The notes under the pieces: model-generated
What the model was told of the DNA's origin: nothing
The model's database searches: none
Seen by the model: only the letters and a program-made list of their open reading frames with translations
Shown: positions 49,615-58,937 of the stretch, piece by piece
How positions within the stretch are numbered: position 1 is the first letter of the stretch
How the letters are laid out: every line of letters starts with the position of its first letter
NCBI GenBank assembly: GCA_031412915.1
Contig: JANODX010000158.1
Location: 1 to 64,000 of the forward strand
Reading direction: 5' to 3'
Origin: JAGNNV01 sp031412915
GTDB taxonomy: Bacteria > Acidobacteriota > Vicinamibacteria > Fen-336 > JAGNNV01
DNA length: 64,000 nt
Made by a program: the position numbers and the translations under genes

Positions 49615-51558
49615 ATGAACGGATCCACGCGATACGGCTTCTTTCGGGTGGCCGCGGGTTGTCCCCGGGCGCACATCGCCGATCCCGACCGGAACGTGGC
49701 CGAAATCCTGGATCTGGTCGCGGAGGCGCGAGGGAAGGGTGTTCAACTGCTGATCACCCCGGAACTCGGGATCACCAGCTACACCGCCGCCGACCTTTTC
49801 TTCCAGCAGACGACACTTCTGAAGGCCGCGGAGGCGGGACTCCAAAGGCTCTGCGCCCGAACCAGGCACCTCGACATGACCATTGCGGTGGGACTTCCCC
49901 TGGCCCGGGACTCGCGCCTGTGGAACGCCGCGGCGATCGTTCAGAAGGGCCGCGTCCGTGGCGTGGTTTTGAAATCCTTCATCCCCAACTACAAGGAGTT
50001 CTATGAGGGGCGCTGGTTCTCCCCGGCCCGCGAGGCGGTTCGAGACGATATCGAGATCCTGGGAGCGCGGGTGCCCGCCGGCGCGGACCTGGTTTTCAGG
50101 GTCGACGGGGAAGAGTGTCTCGCTGTGGGGTTCGAGATTTGCGAGGACCTCTGGGTTCCGTGCCCCCCGAGTGTGCGCCTCGCCCAGGCCGGAGCGACCG
50201 TCCTCGCAAACCTGTCCGCTTCGAACGAGGGCATCGGCAAGGCGGAGTACCGCCGGGAGCTGGTCAAGCAACACAGTGGGCGGACGCTTTCGGCGTACGT
50301 CTTCTCGAATGTGGGGGTGCACGAATCGACCACCGATCTGGTTTTCGGCGGGCACCTGATGGTGGCGGAGAACGGAGTGATGCTGGCCGAGAATCGACGC
50401 TTCCGGCGGGAAGCGGAACTGATTGCCACGGAGGTCGATGTCGAACGGCTCTCGGTGGAGCGGCTACGGCAGAAGACATTCTCGGAAACGGGGGGAACGT
50501 TGCCGCCCACCCGGTCGGTGGCCCTGGACCCTATGGCTCCGCCGAGAACAACGCGGCTGCAACGCACGATCGAGCCCCATCCCTTCGTCCCCGGCGACAA
50601 GGGCGCTCTGGCCGGCCGCTGCAGCGAGATCTTCGAAATCCAGACCGCGGGTCTGGCGCGCAGGTGGGAGCACACCGGCGCACGGAAGCTCGTCCTGGGC
50701 CTTTCCGGGGGACTGGATTCGGCTCTCGCCCTCATCGTGGCCTGTCGGACCTGCGGTTTGCTCGGCCGGTCCCGAAAGTCGGTCCTCGCCGTGACCATGC
50801 CGGGATTCGGAACCAGCACGAGAACTCGATCCCTGGCCTTGCGCCTGGCTGAAGAGTCGGGCGTGTCGGTGCGGGAGATCGACATCCGAGCGGTGTGCCG
50901 GAAGCACTTAGAGGATATCGGGCTCTCAACCAGGGATCGCAGCGTGGCGTTCGAGAATGCCCAGGCCCGAGAGCGCACCCAGATCCTGATGGATCTGGCC
51001 AACAAGGAGAGCGGCCTGGTGGTCGGGACCGGAGACCTCTCCGAACTGGCCCTGGGCTTTGCCACCTTCGGTGGCGATCATCTTTCGATGTACAACGTCA
51101 ACGCCTCCGTTCCGAAAACGCTGGTCCGCTCCCTGGTGACGGCGGCCGCCGCCGATCCCCTGCACTCGGCGGAAAGCGAGGCCCTGCAACAGGTCCTCAC
51201 CCTCCCCATCTCGCCCGAGCTTCTACCTCCGGGGAGCGGCGGCGAAATCGCTCAAAAGACGGAGGACATCCTGGGCCCCTACGAACTCCACGATTTCTAT
51301 CTCTACTCTTTCCTGCGCCTCGGATCCTCTCCCGACAAAATGCTCTTCCTGGCCAACGCCGCCTTCGGCGGGAAATACAATCCAAGGCAACTGAGAAAGT
51401 GGCTCCGGGTCTTCCTGGAAAGGTTCTTTGCCGCGCAATTCAAGAGATCCACCTTGCCAGACGGCCCCAAAGTCGGTTCGGTGAGCCTCTCCCCGCGAGG
51501 CGATTTCCGGATGCCGTCGGATTCGAGGCCGGCCGCCTGGTTGGCCTCGCTGGAGTAG
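49615..51558 (+). CDS. nadE: Glutamine-dependent NAD+ synthetase
   Basis: 647 residues joining an N-terminal nitrilase-type glutaminase and a C-terminal ATP-pyrophosphatase, to amidate deamido-NAD. The glutaminase triad is visible: Glu50 (LITPELG), Lys120 (VVLKSFIPNYKE) and Cys176 (FEICEDLWVP). The synthetase P-loop is LSGGLDSA (about 363-370), with GTGDLSELALGFATFGGDH. Full length. ATG at 49615 has AGGAAAA directly upstream; the ATG at 49585 does not. Confidence 0.95.
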   Translation: MNGSTRYGFFRVAAGCPRAHIADPDRNVAEILDLVAEARGKGVQLLITPELGITSYTAADLFFQQTTLLKAAEAGLQRLCARTRHLDMTIAVGLPLARDSRLWNAAAIVQKGRVRGVVLKSFIPNYKEFYEGRWFSPAREAVRDDIEILGARVPAGADLVFRVDGEECLAVGFEICEDLWVPCPPSVRLAQAGATVLANLSASNEGIGKAEYRRELVKQHSGRTLSAYVFSNVGVHESTTDLVFGGHLMVAENGVMLAENRRFRREAELIATEVDVERLSVERLRQKTFSETGGTLPPTRSVALDPMAPPRTTRLQRTIEPHPFVPGDKGALAGRCSEIFEIQTAGLARRWEHTGARKLVLGLSGGLDSALALIVACRTCGLLGRSRKSVLAVTMPGFGTSTRTRSLALRLAEESGVSVREIDIRAVCRKHLEDIGLSTRDRSVAFENAQARERTQILMDLANKESGLVVGTGDLSELALGFATFGGDHLSMYNVNASVPKTLVRSLVTAAAADPLHSAESEALQQVLTLPISPELLPPGSGGEIAQKTEDILGPYELHDFYLYSFLRLGSSPDKMLFLANAAFGGKYNPRQLRKWLRVFLERFFAAQFKRSTLPDGPKVGSVSLSPRGDFRMPSDSRPAAWLASLE

Positions 51559-51591
51559 CGGTTAGACTCCCACGCTCATCTCTGTTCTCCT

Positions 51592-52254
51592 ATGGCTCTC
51601 GTTCTCATCTGCTCGAACCGCACTCTGGAAAAGGATCTCCAGGGTACCGTTCTGACCCGGTCCGGGGTTCAGCGAGAGCTGGTTCGGTCGGTCGCCGAAG
51701 CGCAGACCCGGCTCGCGGCCGGCGGGGTTTCGCTTCTGTGTCTCCACCGCACGGTTCCCGGGATCGAAACCCTGATCCGGACGCTGCGTCGATCCCCGCA
51801 GCAGAAACACATCTCGATTGTGGTCTTCTCCGAAGATGACTTCGACCCCTCCGAGATCGAGGTACTCGAGGCCGGCGCCAACGCGATTCTCCGCCTGCCC
51901 CCCGGCGACGATTTCGATGACCGCGTGGGCCGTCTGATTGCCGTGCCGTCGCGGCGCGCGGTGCGCCTTCCCGTGAGACTTCAAGTGGCGGCGGGCAGCG
52001 GCTTTGGCGCGACCGTTCCGGTGCTGGCTCTCAGCCTCTCCGCTTCCGGCATCCTGGTCGAGTCGAACCATCCGCTCAACATGGGCGACGAGGTGAGCAT
52101 CGCCTTTCGGTTCGAGGAATCGGAAGAGATCTTCTCGGCCACGGCCCACGTCACACGAACCGCCGGCAACAACAAATACGGAGCTCGCTTCACCACCATC
52201 AACCGAGGCGAAGCGGCTCTGAAGACTTTCCTCGCAAGCCCCGCGCGCGCGTGA
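51592..52254 (+). CDS. REC-like/PilZ domain protein
   Basis: 220 residues. The first 115 resemble a response-regulator fold (LVLICSNRTLEKDLQGTVLT, ISIVVFSEDDFDPSEIEVLE) without a full acidic pocket. The second half is a PilZ domain with RRAVRLPVRL and LSLSASGILVES, the RxxxR and xSxxG patterns for c-di-GMP binding. It ends in a GTGA overlap with the glycogen phosphorylase gene, so the two are coupled. It may make phosphorylase output or another process sensitive to c-di-GMP; this is inference. Confidence 0.8.
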   Translation: MALVLICSNRTLEKDLQGTVLTRSGVQRELVRSVAEAQTRLAAGGVSLLCLHRTVPGIETLIRTLRRSPQQKHISIVVFSEDDFDPSEIEVLEAGANAILRLPPGDDFDDRVGRLIAVPSRRAVRLPVRLQVAAGSGFGATVPVLALSLSASGILVESNHPLNMGDEVSIAFRFEESEEIFSATAHVTRTAGNNKYGARFTTINRGEAALKTFLASPARA

Positions 52255-54434
52255 CCCCTCAAGTCAGGACTCTGCAGATCGCCGACATCGATCTGCCTGC
52301 CGAGGTCGCAGGCCTTCGCGGTCTCGCCTACGATTTGTGGTGGAGCTTCAATCCGAAGGCCTCGAGACTCTTCGCGTGGATCGATCCCGAACACTGGCGC
52401 CGCTATCACAACCCGGTGGAGTTGTTGATCAACGTCGATCCCCGGAAATGGGCAAACCTTTTGCGCGACCCGGAGTTCCTCGAAGCCTATGGTCAGGCCA
52501 TCGAGAGCCTGGAGTCGAGCCGGAGCGCCAAGAGATTCATGGACGAACAACCGGGCTTTCTCCCCGGTCCGGTCGCTTACTTCTCGATGGAGTTCGGGCT
52601 GCACGAGTCCTTTGGCATGTACTCGGGCGGACTCGGCGTCCTGGCCGGCGATCTGTGCAAGGCCGCCTCCGATCTCGGTCTGCCCCTTTTTGGGGTTGGC
52701 CTGCTCTACCGGTCGGGATACTTCCGGCAAACCGTCGATGCCGACGGTTTTCAGCAGCATATCTACCCCGACTACGACTTCGCGCGCCTTCCCGTACTTC
52801 CCGTCGAGTCGCCGTCGGGGGGACCCCTTTCCGTCCCCGTCGATCTGCCCGGCCGGGTCGTTCACGCCCTCGTCTGGGTAGCCCGCGTCGGAGGCGTCCG
52901 GGTCTTCTTCCTGGATACCGACAGCCCGTTGAACGATCCATCGGATCGGGCCATCACTGGCCTTCTCTACGTTCGTGGCCGGGAGATGCGCCTCGCCCAG
53001 GAGATTGTCCTCGGGGTCGGAGGTGTGCGCGCCTTGCGCGCTCTGGGGATTCAGCCCGCGGTATGGCACATGAACGAAGGGCATGTCGCCATGCTCACTC
53101 TGGAACGCGTTCGCGAGAGGGTCATGCGCGGCGAAGACTTCCGGGACGCCTGCGCGTCGGTTCGCCGAAACACCGTCTTCACCACGCACACCCCGGTCCC
53201 GGCCGGCAACGAGGTCTTCGCCGTCGATCTGGTGAAGCAACACCTCGAGCCCTGGTCGCGGGACACCGGCGTCGCCTCCGCCGAAGTGACCGACATGGGC
53301 GAGCACGAGGGGTTGTTCAATCTCACCAAGCTCGCCATCCGTCTGTCCTCGAGCGTCAATGGCGTGAGCGAACTCCATGGGCGAGTGTCGTCCAAGATGT
53401 GGAAGCATCTCTTCCCTCAGGAGAAGGAGTCTCCCATCTTTGCCATCACCAACGGCGTGCACACCGAGACCTGGATCGGGCCAGAGATACGCGCCTACCT
53501 GACCAAGGAATTCGATCCGGACTGGGGCTCCCTCCTTCTCGACCCCGGAGCCTGGGGAAGACTCCAAGACGCCTCGGACGAGGGCCTGATCACCGCCCGG
53601 CGAGCCCAGAAAGAGCGTCTCGTCCGCTATGTGCGCGAGCGCGCGCGGAAACAGGCGGGCCGCGAGGGCTCCGGTCCCTCTGACCTCCGGCGACTGGAAA
53701 CGCTCCTCGATCCGGCCGCTCTGACCATAGGCTTCGCCCGCCGGTTCGCAACCTACAAGAGGGCGGTTCTGGTTCTGCAGGATCTCAACCGGGCCAAGGC
53801 CCTCCTGCTCGATCCCGCACGTCCGGTTCAACTGATCTTCGCCGGAAAAGCGCATCCGGCGGACCGGGCTGGGCAGGAGTACATCCGGCAACTCGCGGTC
53901 CTGGCCAGCGGCGAGTTGTGGGGCAAGATCGTCTTCCTCGAGGACTACGATATCGAGATGGCTCGGATGCTGGTGCAGGGCGTGGATGTCTGGCTCAACA
54001 CGCCCAGAAAACCGCTCGAGGCCTCCGGAACGTCCGGTCAAAAAGCCGCGATCAACGGCGCCTTGAATCTCTCCATCGCGGACGGGTGGTGGGCCGAGGG
54101 GTTTGACGGCGAGAACGGCTTCCTGATCGATGGAGGCGAGGCTACCGAGGCGGAGGCTCCGCCCGGGGAAACCGCGGAGGATCCGGCCACCGCAACCGCC
54201 CTTGCCGAGACGAGGCTGGAGGAGGCGCAGGACGGCCTCGATGCCCAGGCCCTCTACCGTGAACTCGAAACACGGGTTGTCCCGTACTTCTTCGCCGCCA
54301 GAGTGTCGGGGACGTCCCCGGAGTGGACGCGGATGATGAAAAGGTCGATCGCCACGATCACGCCCCGCTTCTCGGCGCGCCGGATGGCCCGGGACTACCT
54401 CTTCAAGGTCTACGGACCGACGGTGCGAAGCTAG
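52251..54434 (+). CDS. glgP: Alpha-glucan (glycogen) phosphorylase, GlgP with DUF3417
   Basis: 727 residues releasing glucose-1-phosphate from glycogen. The short bacterial/archaeal DUF3417 type is shown by LAYDLWWSFNPKASRLFAWI at the start. Next come AYFSMEFGLHESFGMYSGGL, WHMNEGHVAMLTLERV, FTTHTPVPAGNEVF and GFARRFATYKRA. PLP attachment is at about Lys600 in EASGTSGQKAAING. Complete. GTG at 52251 overlaps the PilZ gene stop. A short hairpin (TGCGAA/TTCGCA, 54424-54441) spans its stop codon. Confidence 0.93.
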   Translation: MTPQVRTLQIADIDLPAEVAGLRGLAYDLWWSFNPKASRLFAWIDPEHWRRYHNPVELLINVDPRKWANLLRDPEFLEAYGQAIESLESSRSAKRFMDEQPGFLPGPVAYFSMEFGLHESFGMYSGGLGVLAGDLCKAASDLGLPLFGVGLLYRSGYFRQTVDADGFQQHIYPDYDFARLPVLPVESPSGGPLSVPVDLPGRVVHALVWVARVGGVRVFFLDTDSPLNDPSDRAITGLLYVRGREMRLAQEIVLGVGGVRALRALGIQPAVWHMNEGHVAMLTLERVRERVMRGEDFRDACASVRRNTVFTTHTPVPAGNEVFAVDLVKQHLEPWSRDTGVASAEVTDMGEHEGLFNLTKLAIRLSSSVNGVSELHGRVSSKMWKHLFPQEKESPIFAITNGVHTETWIGPEIRAYLTKEFDPDWGSLLLDPGAWGRLQDASDEGLITARRAQKERLVRYVRERARKQAGREGSGPSDLRRLETLLDPAALTIGFARRFATYKRAVLVLQDLNRAKALLLDPARPVQLIFAGKAHPADRAGQEYIRQLAVLASGELWGKIVFLEDYDIEMARMLVQGVDVWLNTPRKPLEASGTSGQKAAINGALNLSIADGWWAEGFDGENGFLIDGGEATEAEAPPGETAEDPATATALAETRLEEAQDGLDAQALYRELETRVVPYFFAARVSGTSPEWTRMMKRSIATITPRFSARRMARDYLFKVYGPTVRS

Positions 54435-54441
54435 GTTCGCA
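54424..54441. terminator. Small hairpin at the glgP / zinc-ribbon gene junction
   Basis: TGCGAA-GCTAGG-TTCGCA covers the glgP stop codon, in a 26-base gap between converging genes. It could act in both directions, but it is short and has no T-run. Confidence 0.4.
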
Positions 54442-54460
54442 GGGCATAGGCTCTCCCGAG

Positions 54461-55129
54461 TTAGGTCGCGGCCGCCTCGTTCTTGCGCTTGCAATCGACG
54501 AAGGCCCGGAAGAGGCGGGTTCGCTCGATCAGACGCTCTCGGATGATCCCTTCGCACGAGGCCGCGTCCGGAGACGCGACCACGAGATCCCCGTGCACCA
54601 CGAAGGCCTGAACACCATCGCCCGTGGTGTATTCGTCTCCCACAAGGATGAGGAAGAAGCCTCGCCGAAGGTCGGAGTTCAGGAAAAAAAGACGCTGATA
54701 ACAGGTAAAAGCACCGCTTTCGGCCACCGTCCGGGCTATGACCACGATGACGTGACTCCCCAACTCGATCATGCGGACGCCTTCGGCATCGGACATGAGA
54801 TCGACTTCATAGCCAAGCACGCTCAGAGGGCGAGCCATTTCCCCGGCCCGATGCCGGTCATCGAGCGCCACCAGAGCCCGCTCGCCGGGCAGGGCCGTCG
54901 GCTTCAAGGGAACCATCGAGGAGAGCGCCGAGGCGGGAGGCGCGCCGGTTCCCACCGGGGCCCCAGAGGCCTCGGCCGCCGGCATGGCTTCTTTGGCAAC
55001 ACCTCGGCCAGGAAATCGAACCGGCGTCTGGCACTTGGGGCACTTGACCGAAAACGGCCCTTCGGGGAGCTTGGGATTGTTCTCGTCGACCTTGACGACG
55101 TTGGAACAAGACGAGCAGGTCGCTTGCAT
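54461..55129 (-). CDS. Zinc-ribbon protein with REC-like C-terminal part
   Basis: 222 residues. The N-terminus holds two CxxC pairs (CSSCSNVVKV, CPKCQTPVRF) forming an MJ0042-type zinc ribbon. A proline/alanine linker follows, then a domain with ALVALDDRHRAGEMARPLSV and RRGFFLILVGDEYTTGDGVQ, resembling a degenerate response-regulator fold. It starts five bases after the pilT stop, so it likely belongs to the pilus operon. Function unknown. Confidence 0.75.
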   Translation of the reverse strand: MQATCSSCSNVVKVDENNPKLPEGPFSVKCPKCQTPVRFPGRGVAKEAMPAAEASGAPVGTGAPPASALSSMVPLKPTALPGERALVALDDRHRAGEMARPLSVLGYEVDLMSDAEGVRMIELGSHVIVVIARTVAESGAFTCYQRLFFLNSDLRRGFFLILVGDEYTTGDGVQAFVVHGDLVVASPDAASCEGIIRERLIERTRLFRAFVDCKRKNEAAAT

Positions 55130-55134
55130 CTACC

Positions 55135-56349
55135 TCACCTTTCCAGGAGATCGTCCATGTCCGTCTTGGAGGGAGCAACCTTCTTGGCCGCAGGCAGAGC
55201 CGCCTTCCCGGCCACCGGGACCTTCACCGCCCCCTTCGCGTCCTTGGTTTCCGCCACACCCTGGGTATCCAGCTTCAGCTGGAGGTTCGTCCGGTTGGTC
55301 GCATAGGAGAGTGCCACTTCCCGGTCGACGATGCCTTCGTTGATCAAGCGGTAGAGCTCGTTGTCGAAGGTCTGCATTCCGTCGAGCGAACCGTCCTCCA
55401 TGGCATCGTGAAGGCTTTTGCCGTCACGCTCCCCCTCGAGCACGTATTCGCGGGTTCTGGAGGTGGACCGCAGAATCTCGCAGACCCCGATTCGACCGCT
55501 CCCGATCTTCGGCACCAGACGTTGGGAAACCACCCAGCGGAAGGCTGCGGAAAAACGCGTCCGAACCTGGCGTTCGTCCGACCGCGGGAACACCCCGACG
55601 ATGCGCTCGATCGTCTTGGCAGCGTCGATCGTGTGCAGGGTGGAAAGAACCAGGTGGCCTGTTTCCGACGCCTCCAGGGCGATGGAGATGGTCTCCACGT
55701 CGCGCATTTCGCCCACCAGGATCACTTTCGGCGCCTGGCGCAGCGCGGCGCGAAGGGCGAGGGCAAAGGTCTGGGTGTCCATGCCGACTTCGCGCTGGTT
55801 GATCGTCGATTTGTGGTGAGGGTGCAGGTACTCGATCGGATCCTCGATGGTGATGATGTGCATCGACTTCTCGAGGTTCATCTTGTTGATGATGGCGGCG
55901 AGGGTGGTCGATTTTCCAGAACCCGTGGGTCCGGTCACGAGTACGATCCCGTTTCGTTCGTGCGCGATGTTGCCGAGCACGGCCGGGATGCCCAGCTGCT
56001 CGATGGTCGGAATCTTGCTTGGGATCACGCGCATGACCGCGCAGATCGTGCCCCGCTGGGCAAAAACGTTGACCCGGAAACGAGTGCGGCCCAAAAGCGC
56101 GTAGGAAAGGTCGGTTGACCCGGTCTTGACGAGTTTGTCGGCGACATCTCTCTTCCCGGCAATGAGCCTCATGGCAATCTGCTCTGTCTGATACGGAGAA
56201 AGCTTGTCGATTCCCATGTAGTCGACGGACTTCAGCTGGCCGTCGAGCTCAACTTGCGGCGGCCGGCCCACCGAGAGATTCAAGTCGGAGATGCCGGGGG
56301 CGAAATCGAGCATCTTGTTGAGCAGCGGATCGAGTTCGAAATAGGGCAT
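55135..56349 (-). CDS. pilT: Type IV pilus retraction ATPase PilT
   Basis: 404 residues, cytoplasmic hexameric motor that depolymerises type IV pili. Walker A TGPTGSGKSTT (139-149), the Asp box IEDPIEYLHPHHK, Walker B VILVGEMRDVETI, and the His box TGHLVLSTLHT are all present. The C-terminus is extended by an Ala/Lys-rich tail (KVPVAGKAALPAAKKVAPSK). It could equally be the PilU paralogue. Other pilus genes are not in the window. Confidence 0.92.
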   Translation of the reverse strand: MPYFELDPLLNKMLDFAPGISDLNLSVGRPPQVELDGQLKSVDYMGIDKLSPYQTEQIAMRLIAGKRDVADKLVKTGSTDLSYALLGRTRFRVNVFAQRGTICAVMRVIPSKIPTIEQLGIPAVLGNIAHERNGIVLVTGPTGSGKSTTLAAIINKMNLEKSMHIITIEDPIEYLHPHHKSTINQREVGMDTQTFALALRAALRQAPKVILVGEMRDVETISIALEASETGHLVLSTLHTIDAAKTIERIVGVFPRSDERQVRTRFSAAFRWVVSQRLVPKIGSGRIGVCEILRSTSRTREYVLEGERDGKSLHDAMEDGSLDGMQTFDNELYRLINEGIVDREVALSYATNRTNLQLKLDTQGVAETKDAKGAVKVPVAGKAALPAAKKVAPSKTDMDDLLER

Positions 56350-56427
56350 GGATTGACTTCCTCCTCCTGGTGGCGCGCCGGGCCGCTTGGAATCTTAGCC
56401 CGGGAATGGCTGGGCCGCGTCCCTGCG

Positions 56428-56634
56428 CTAGCCGCCCCCCACGAACGTCACGACCTCGAACACATCGCCCTCCGCCACTTCGACCGATGCGCGCTGGTCT
56501 CGGGGGACGATCTGGCGATTCCTTTCCACCGCGATTCGATCGAGCGGGAGTTGAAGCCGGCGCAACAACTGGTCCACCGAGAAGCCCGACGGGCATTCCG
56601 TGGCCATCCCGTTAACGGTGACCGCGAGGGCCAT
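56428..56634 (-). CDS. thiS: ThiS-like sulfur carrier protein
   Basis: 68 residues with a ubiquitin-like fold: MALAVTVNGMATEC at the start, LPLDRIAVERNRQIVPRDQ in the middle, and the essential FVGGG C-terminus, whose last Gly carries sulfur as thiocarboxylate in thiamine biosynthesis. ATG at 56634 is preferred; a GTG at 56646 shares one base with the previous stop. Downstream of the hypothetical gene at 56646 in one unit. Other thi genes are not seen. Confidence 0.85.
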   Translation of the reverse strand: MALAVTVNGMATECPSGFSVDQLLRRLQLPLDRIAVERNRQIVPRDQRASVEVAEGDVFEVVTFVGGG

Positions 56635-56645
56635 GTTCAAGGGCA

Positions 56646-56984
56646 CTAGCGCGCGGGAGCGGCCGCCGCTCGAGAGGCGAGGTACGCGAGGACCAGCTGG
56701 TCGAGAGACAAGTCCTCAATCACCGTCTTGTCGTCCTGGGGGGCGTACCGGCCCTGCTTGACTTCATTCATGGTCGCGGCGTGGATATCTTCCATGAGCT
56801 TCGCGAGGCCCTGGTCGTCCTGGGCCTCGGGAACGTCCTTGTAGTGGAAACGCTTGGCCCCCAGTATCTCTCCACCCTTGTAGATGAGAGTGAGAATCAT
56901 CGGGGTGGTCGGGCCTTTGTCCTCGGTCTGGACATGGTAGGTCACACCTTTGTACTTGACGTCGGTGTTGAAGCCGGTGACCAT
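56646..56984 (-). CDS. Hypothetical protein
   Basis: 112 residues, mixed alpha/beta: MVTGFNTDVKYKGVTYHVQT, then PMILTLIYKGGEILGAKRFH and a helical end (LSLDQLVLAYLASRAAAAPA). I know similar short proteins only as unnamed ones from acidobacterial genomes. ATG at 56984. Directly upstream of thiS and probably cotranscribed with it. Confidence 0.7.
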   Translation of the reverse strand: MVTGFNTDVKYKGVTYHVQTEDKGPTTPMILTLIYKGGEILGAKRFHYKDVPEAQDDQGLAKLMEDIHAATMNEVKQGRYAPQDDKTVIEDLSLDQLVLAYLASRAAAAPAR

Positions 56985-57092
56985 AGTGATCTCTTCGGTA
57001 GGAGATTGTAGAGGAAAGTGGCCATCGGTTCCCCCCGCGAGACCAAAGGCCACGCGGGGGCGAGGCGAGCCGGGCAGGTAACATCGTGGACG

Positions 57093-57233
57093 ATGCCCCC
57101 GACCGGCGACGACAACTCAGACTCCGGGCGAGTCCCCGTGTTCGGCACCTGGCGGGCGATCTACGTCTCGGTCGTGGTGGCCAACCTGATCGTGATGACT
57201 CTCATCTACCTCTTCTCGCGATTCTCGTTCTAG
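57093..57233 (+). CDS. 46-residue single-span membrane protein
   Basis: MPPTGDDNSDSGRVPVFGTW, then one hydrophobic helix (AIYVSVVVANLIVMTLIYLF). It lies 18 bases before the sodium/solute symporter gene in the same direction, as small partner subunits of such symporters often do. The frame from 57018 is longer, but ATG 57093 fits the family size. Confidence 0.75.
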   Translation: MPPTGDDNSDSGRVPVFGTWRAIYVSVVVANLIVMTLIYLFSRFSF

Positions 57234-57251
57234 GAGAGGCCGGGAAAGACG

Positions 57252-58937
57252 ATGTCTGCGATCGACTGGGCCGTTCTCTTCGTCTATCTCATCGGCATTG
57301 TCGCCCTCGGCTATTGGGTAGGCCGGAACAATCGCAAGATCGACGATTTCTTCCTGGCCGGTCGCGAAATGCCCTGGTGGGCGGTGGGCCTGTCCGTGAT
57401 GGCCACCCAGATCTCGGCCATCACCTTCATCTCGACCACCGCCCAGGCCTACACCGACGGCATGCGGTTCCTGGTCGTGTACTTCGCCCTCCCCTTCGCG
57501 ATGGTGATCCTGTGCGTCACCCTGGTGCCCTTCTTCTATCGGGCCCAGGTCTTCACCGCTTACGAGTATCTCGAACGCCGGTTCGACCTGAAGACGCGCA
57601 CCCTGACCAGCCTCTGCTTTCTGCTCCAGCGCGGGATGGCGGTAGGGGTCACGCTCTACGCTCCATCCATCGTCCTCGCGTCGATCCTCGGTCTTTCGGA
57701 GACCACCACGATCTTCATGATGGCGGGCGGGACGATCCTCTACGTGCTCAAGGGCGGCAACCGCTCGGTGATCTGGACGGACGTCGTGCAGATGGGAATC
57801 ATCTGGTTCGGGATCTTCCTGTGCCTGTTCATCGCGATCTGGAACCTCCCGGACACCTTCTCGTTCCGCGACGCGCTCGGCCTGGCCCAGGCCAACGGAA
57901 GGCTCAACACCATCAGCCTCGACACCAGTCTCGAGACCCCCTACACGCTGTGGGCCGGCCTCATCGGAGGCCTGTTCCTGATGCTGTCGTACTTCGGGTG
58001 CGACCAAAGCCAGGTGCAGCGCTACCTCTCCGGGTCGTCGCTCAAGGAGAGCCGGCTGTCGCTGCTCTTCAACGCGTTTCTCAAGGTCCCGATGCAGTTC
58101 CTGATTCTCCTCACCGGCGCCCTCGTGTTCGTCTTCTTCCATTTCGAAAAGCCTCCGGCTCTCTTCAATCCGGTGGCGGAGGCGCGTTTGCGGCAGATCG
58201 CCCCCGCTGAACTCGGGCCGGCCGAGGACCGCTACACCGCGGCCTTCGAGGCGCGAAAGACCAAAGCCGTCGCCTTCGCCGAGGCGCGACGGCAGGGCGG
58301 AGAGGGCGACGGTCCCGCGCTCGTGGCCGCCCAGGCGGAGTTCAACGCGGCCCGAACCGGGGTGGTGGACGTCTACAAGAAAGCCACCGGCGATGCGGGC
58401 TACGGCGACAACAACTACATCTTTCTCACCTACATCCTGAACGAGCTGCCGAAGGGTGCGGTCGGTCTGGTCATCGCCGTTATCTTCGCGGCCGCCATGT
58501 CCACATTGTCGGGTGAATTCAACTCCCTCGCCACCGCGAGCATGATCGACTTCGTGCGCCGCTTCCGCGCTCCCGGGTCGGGATCCGATTCCGGCGACCT
58601 GATGCTTTCCCGCGCTTTCACCGCGTTCTGGGGCGGATTCGCGGTCCTGATCGCCATGCAGGCAGGCCGGCTGGGTTCGGCCATCGAAGTGGTGAACCGG
58701 TTTGGGTCGTACTTCTACGGCTCCATCCTCGGCGTGTTCATGCTCGCGATCCTGACCAAACGCGCGAACGGCACCGGAGCGTCGCTCGGCCTCTTCATCG
58801 GCATGGCCGTGGTGGGCACGGTCGCGACCACCACCAAGGTGCATTTCCTCTGGTGGAACGTGGTGGGGGCGGTCACGGTTTTTGTCGTCGGCTACCTGAT
58901 CAGCCTCGCCACTCCGACCAAACAGGCGGCGGCGTGA
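57252..58937 (+). CDS. Sodium/solute symporter (SSS family)
   Basis: 561-residue inner-membrane symporter. About 13 helices start at IDWAVLFVYLIGIVALGYWV; RNNRKIDDFFLAGREMPWWA and MATQISAITFISTTAQAYTD are the family signature, and IFAAAMSTLSGEFNSLATAS is the helix with the sodium site. A hydrophilic loop of about 90 residues (roughly 305-390) is larger than usual. Substrate unknown. Its stop overlaps the lyase start by one base (TGATG), so they form an operon. Confidence 0.9.
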   Translation: MSAIDWAVLFVYLIGIVALGYWVGRNNRKIDDFFLAGREMPWWAVGLSVMATQISAITFISTTAQAYTDGMRFLVVYFALPFAMVILCVTLVPFFYRAQVFTAYEYLERRFDLKTRTLTSLCFLLQRGMAVGVTLYAPSIVLASILGLSETTTIFMMAGGTILYVLKGGNRSVIWTDVVQMGIIWFGIFLCLFIAIWNLPDTFSFRDALGLAQANGRLNTISLDTSLETPYTLWAGLIGGLFLMLSYFGCDQSQVQRYLSGSSLKESRLSLLFNAFLKVPMQFLILLTGALVFVFFHFEKPPALFNPVAEARLRQIAPAELGPAEDRYTAAFEARKTKAVAFAEARRQGGEGDGPALVAAQAEFNAARTGVVDVYKKATGDAGYGDNNYIFLTYILNELPKGAVGLVIAVIFAAAMSTLSGEFNSLATASMIDFVRRFRAPGSGSDSGDLMLSRAFTAFWGGFAVLIAMQAGRLGSAIEVVNRFGSYFYGSILGVFMLAILTKRANGTGASLGLFIGMAVVGTVATTTKVHFLWWNVVGAVTVFVVGYLISLATPTKQAAA

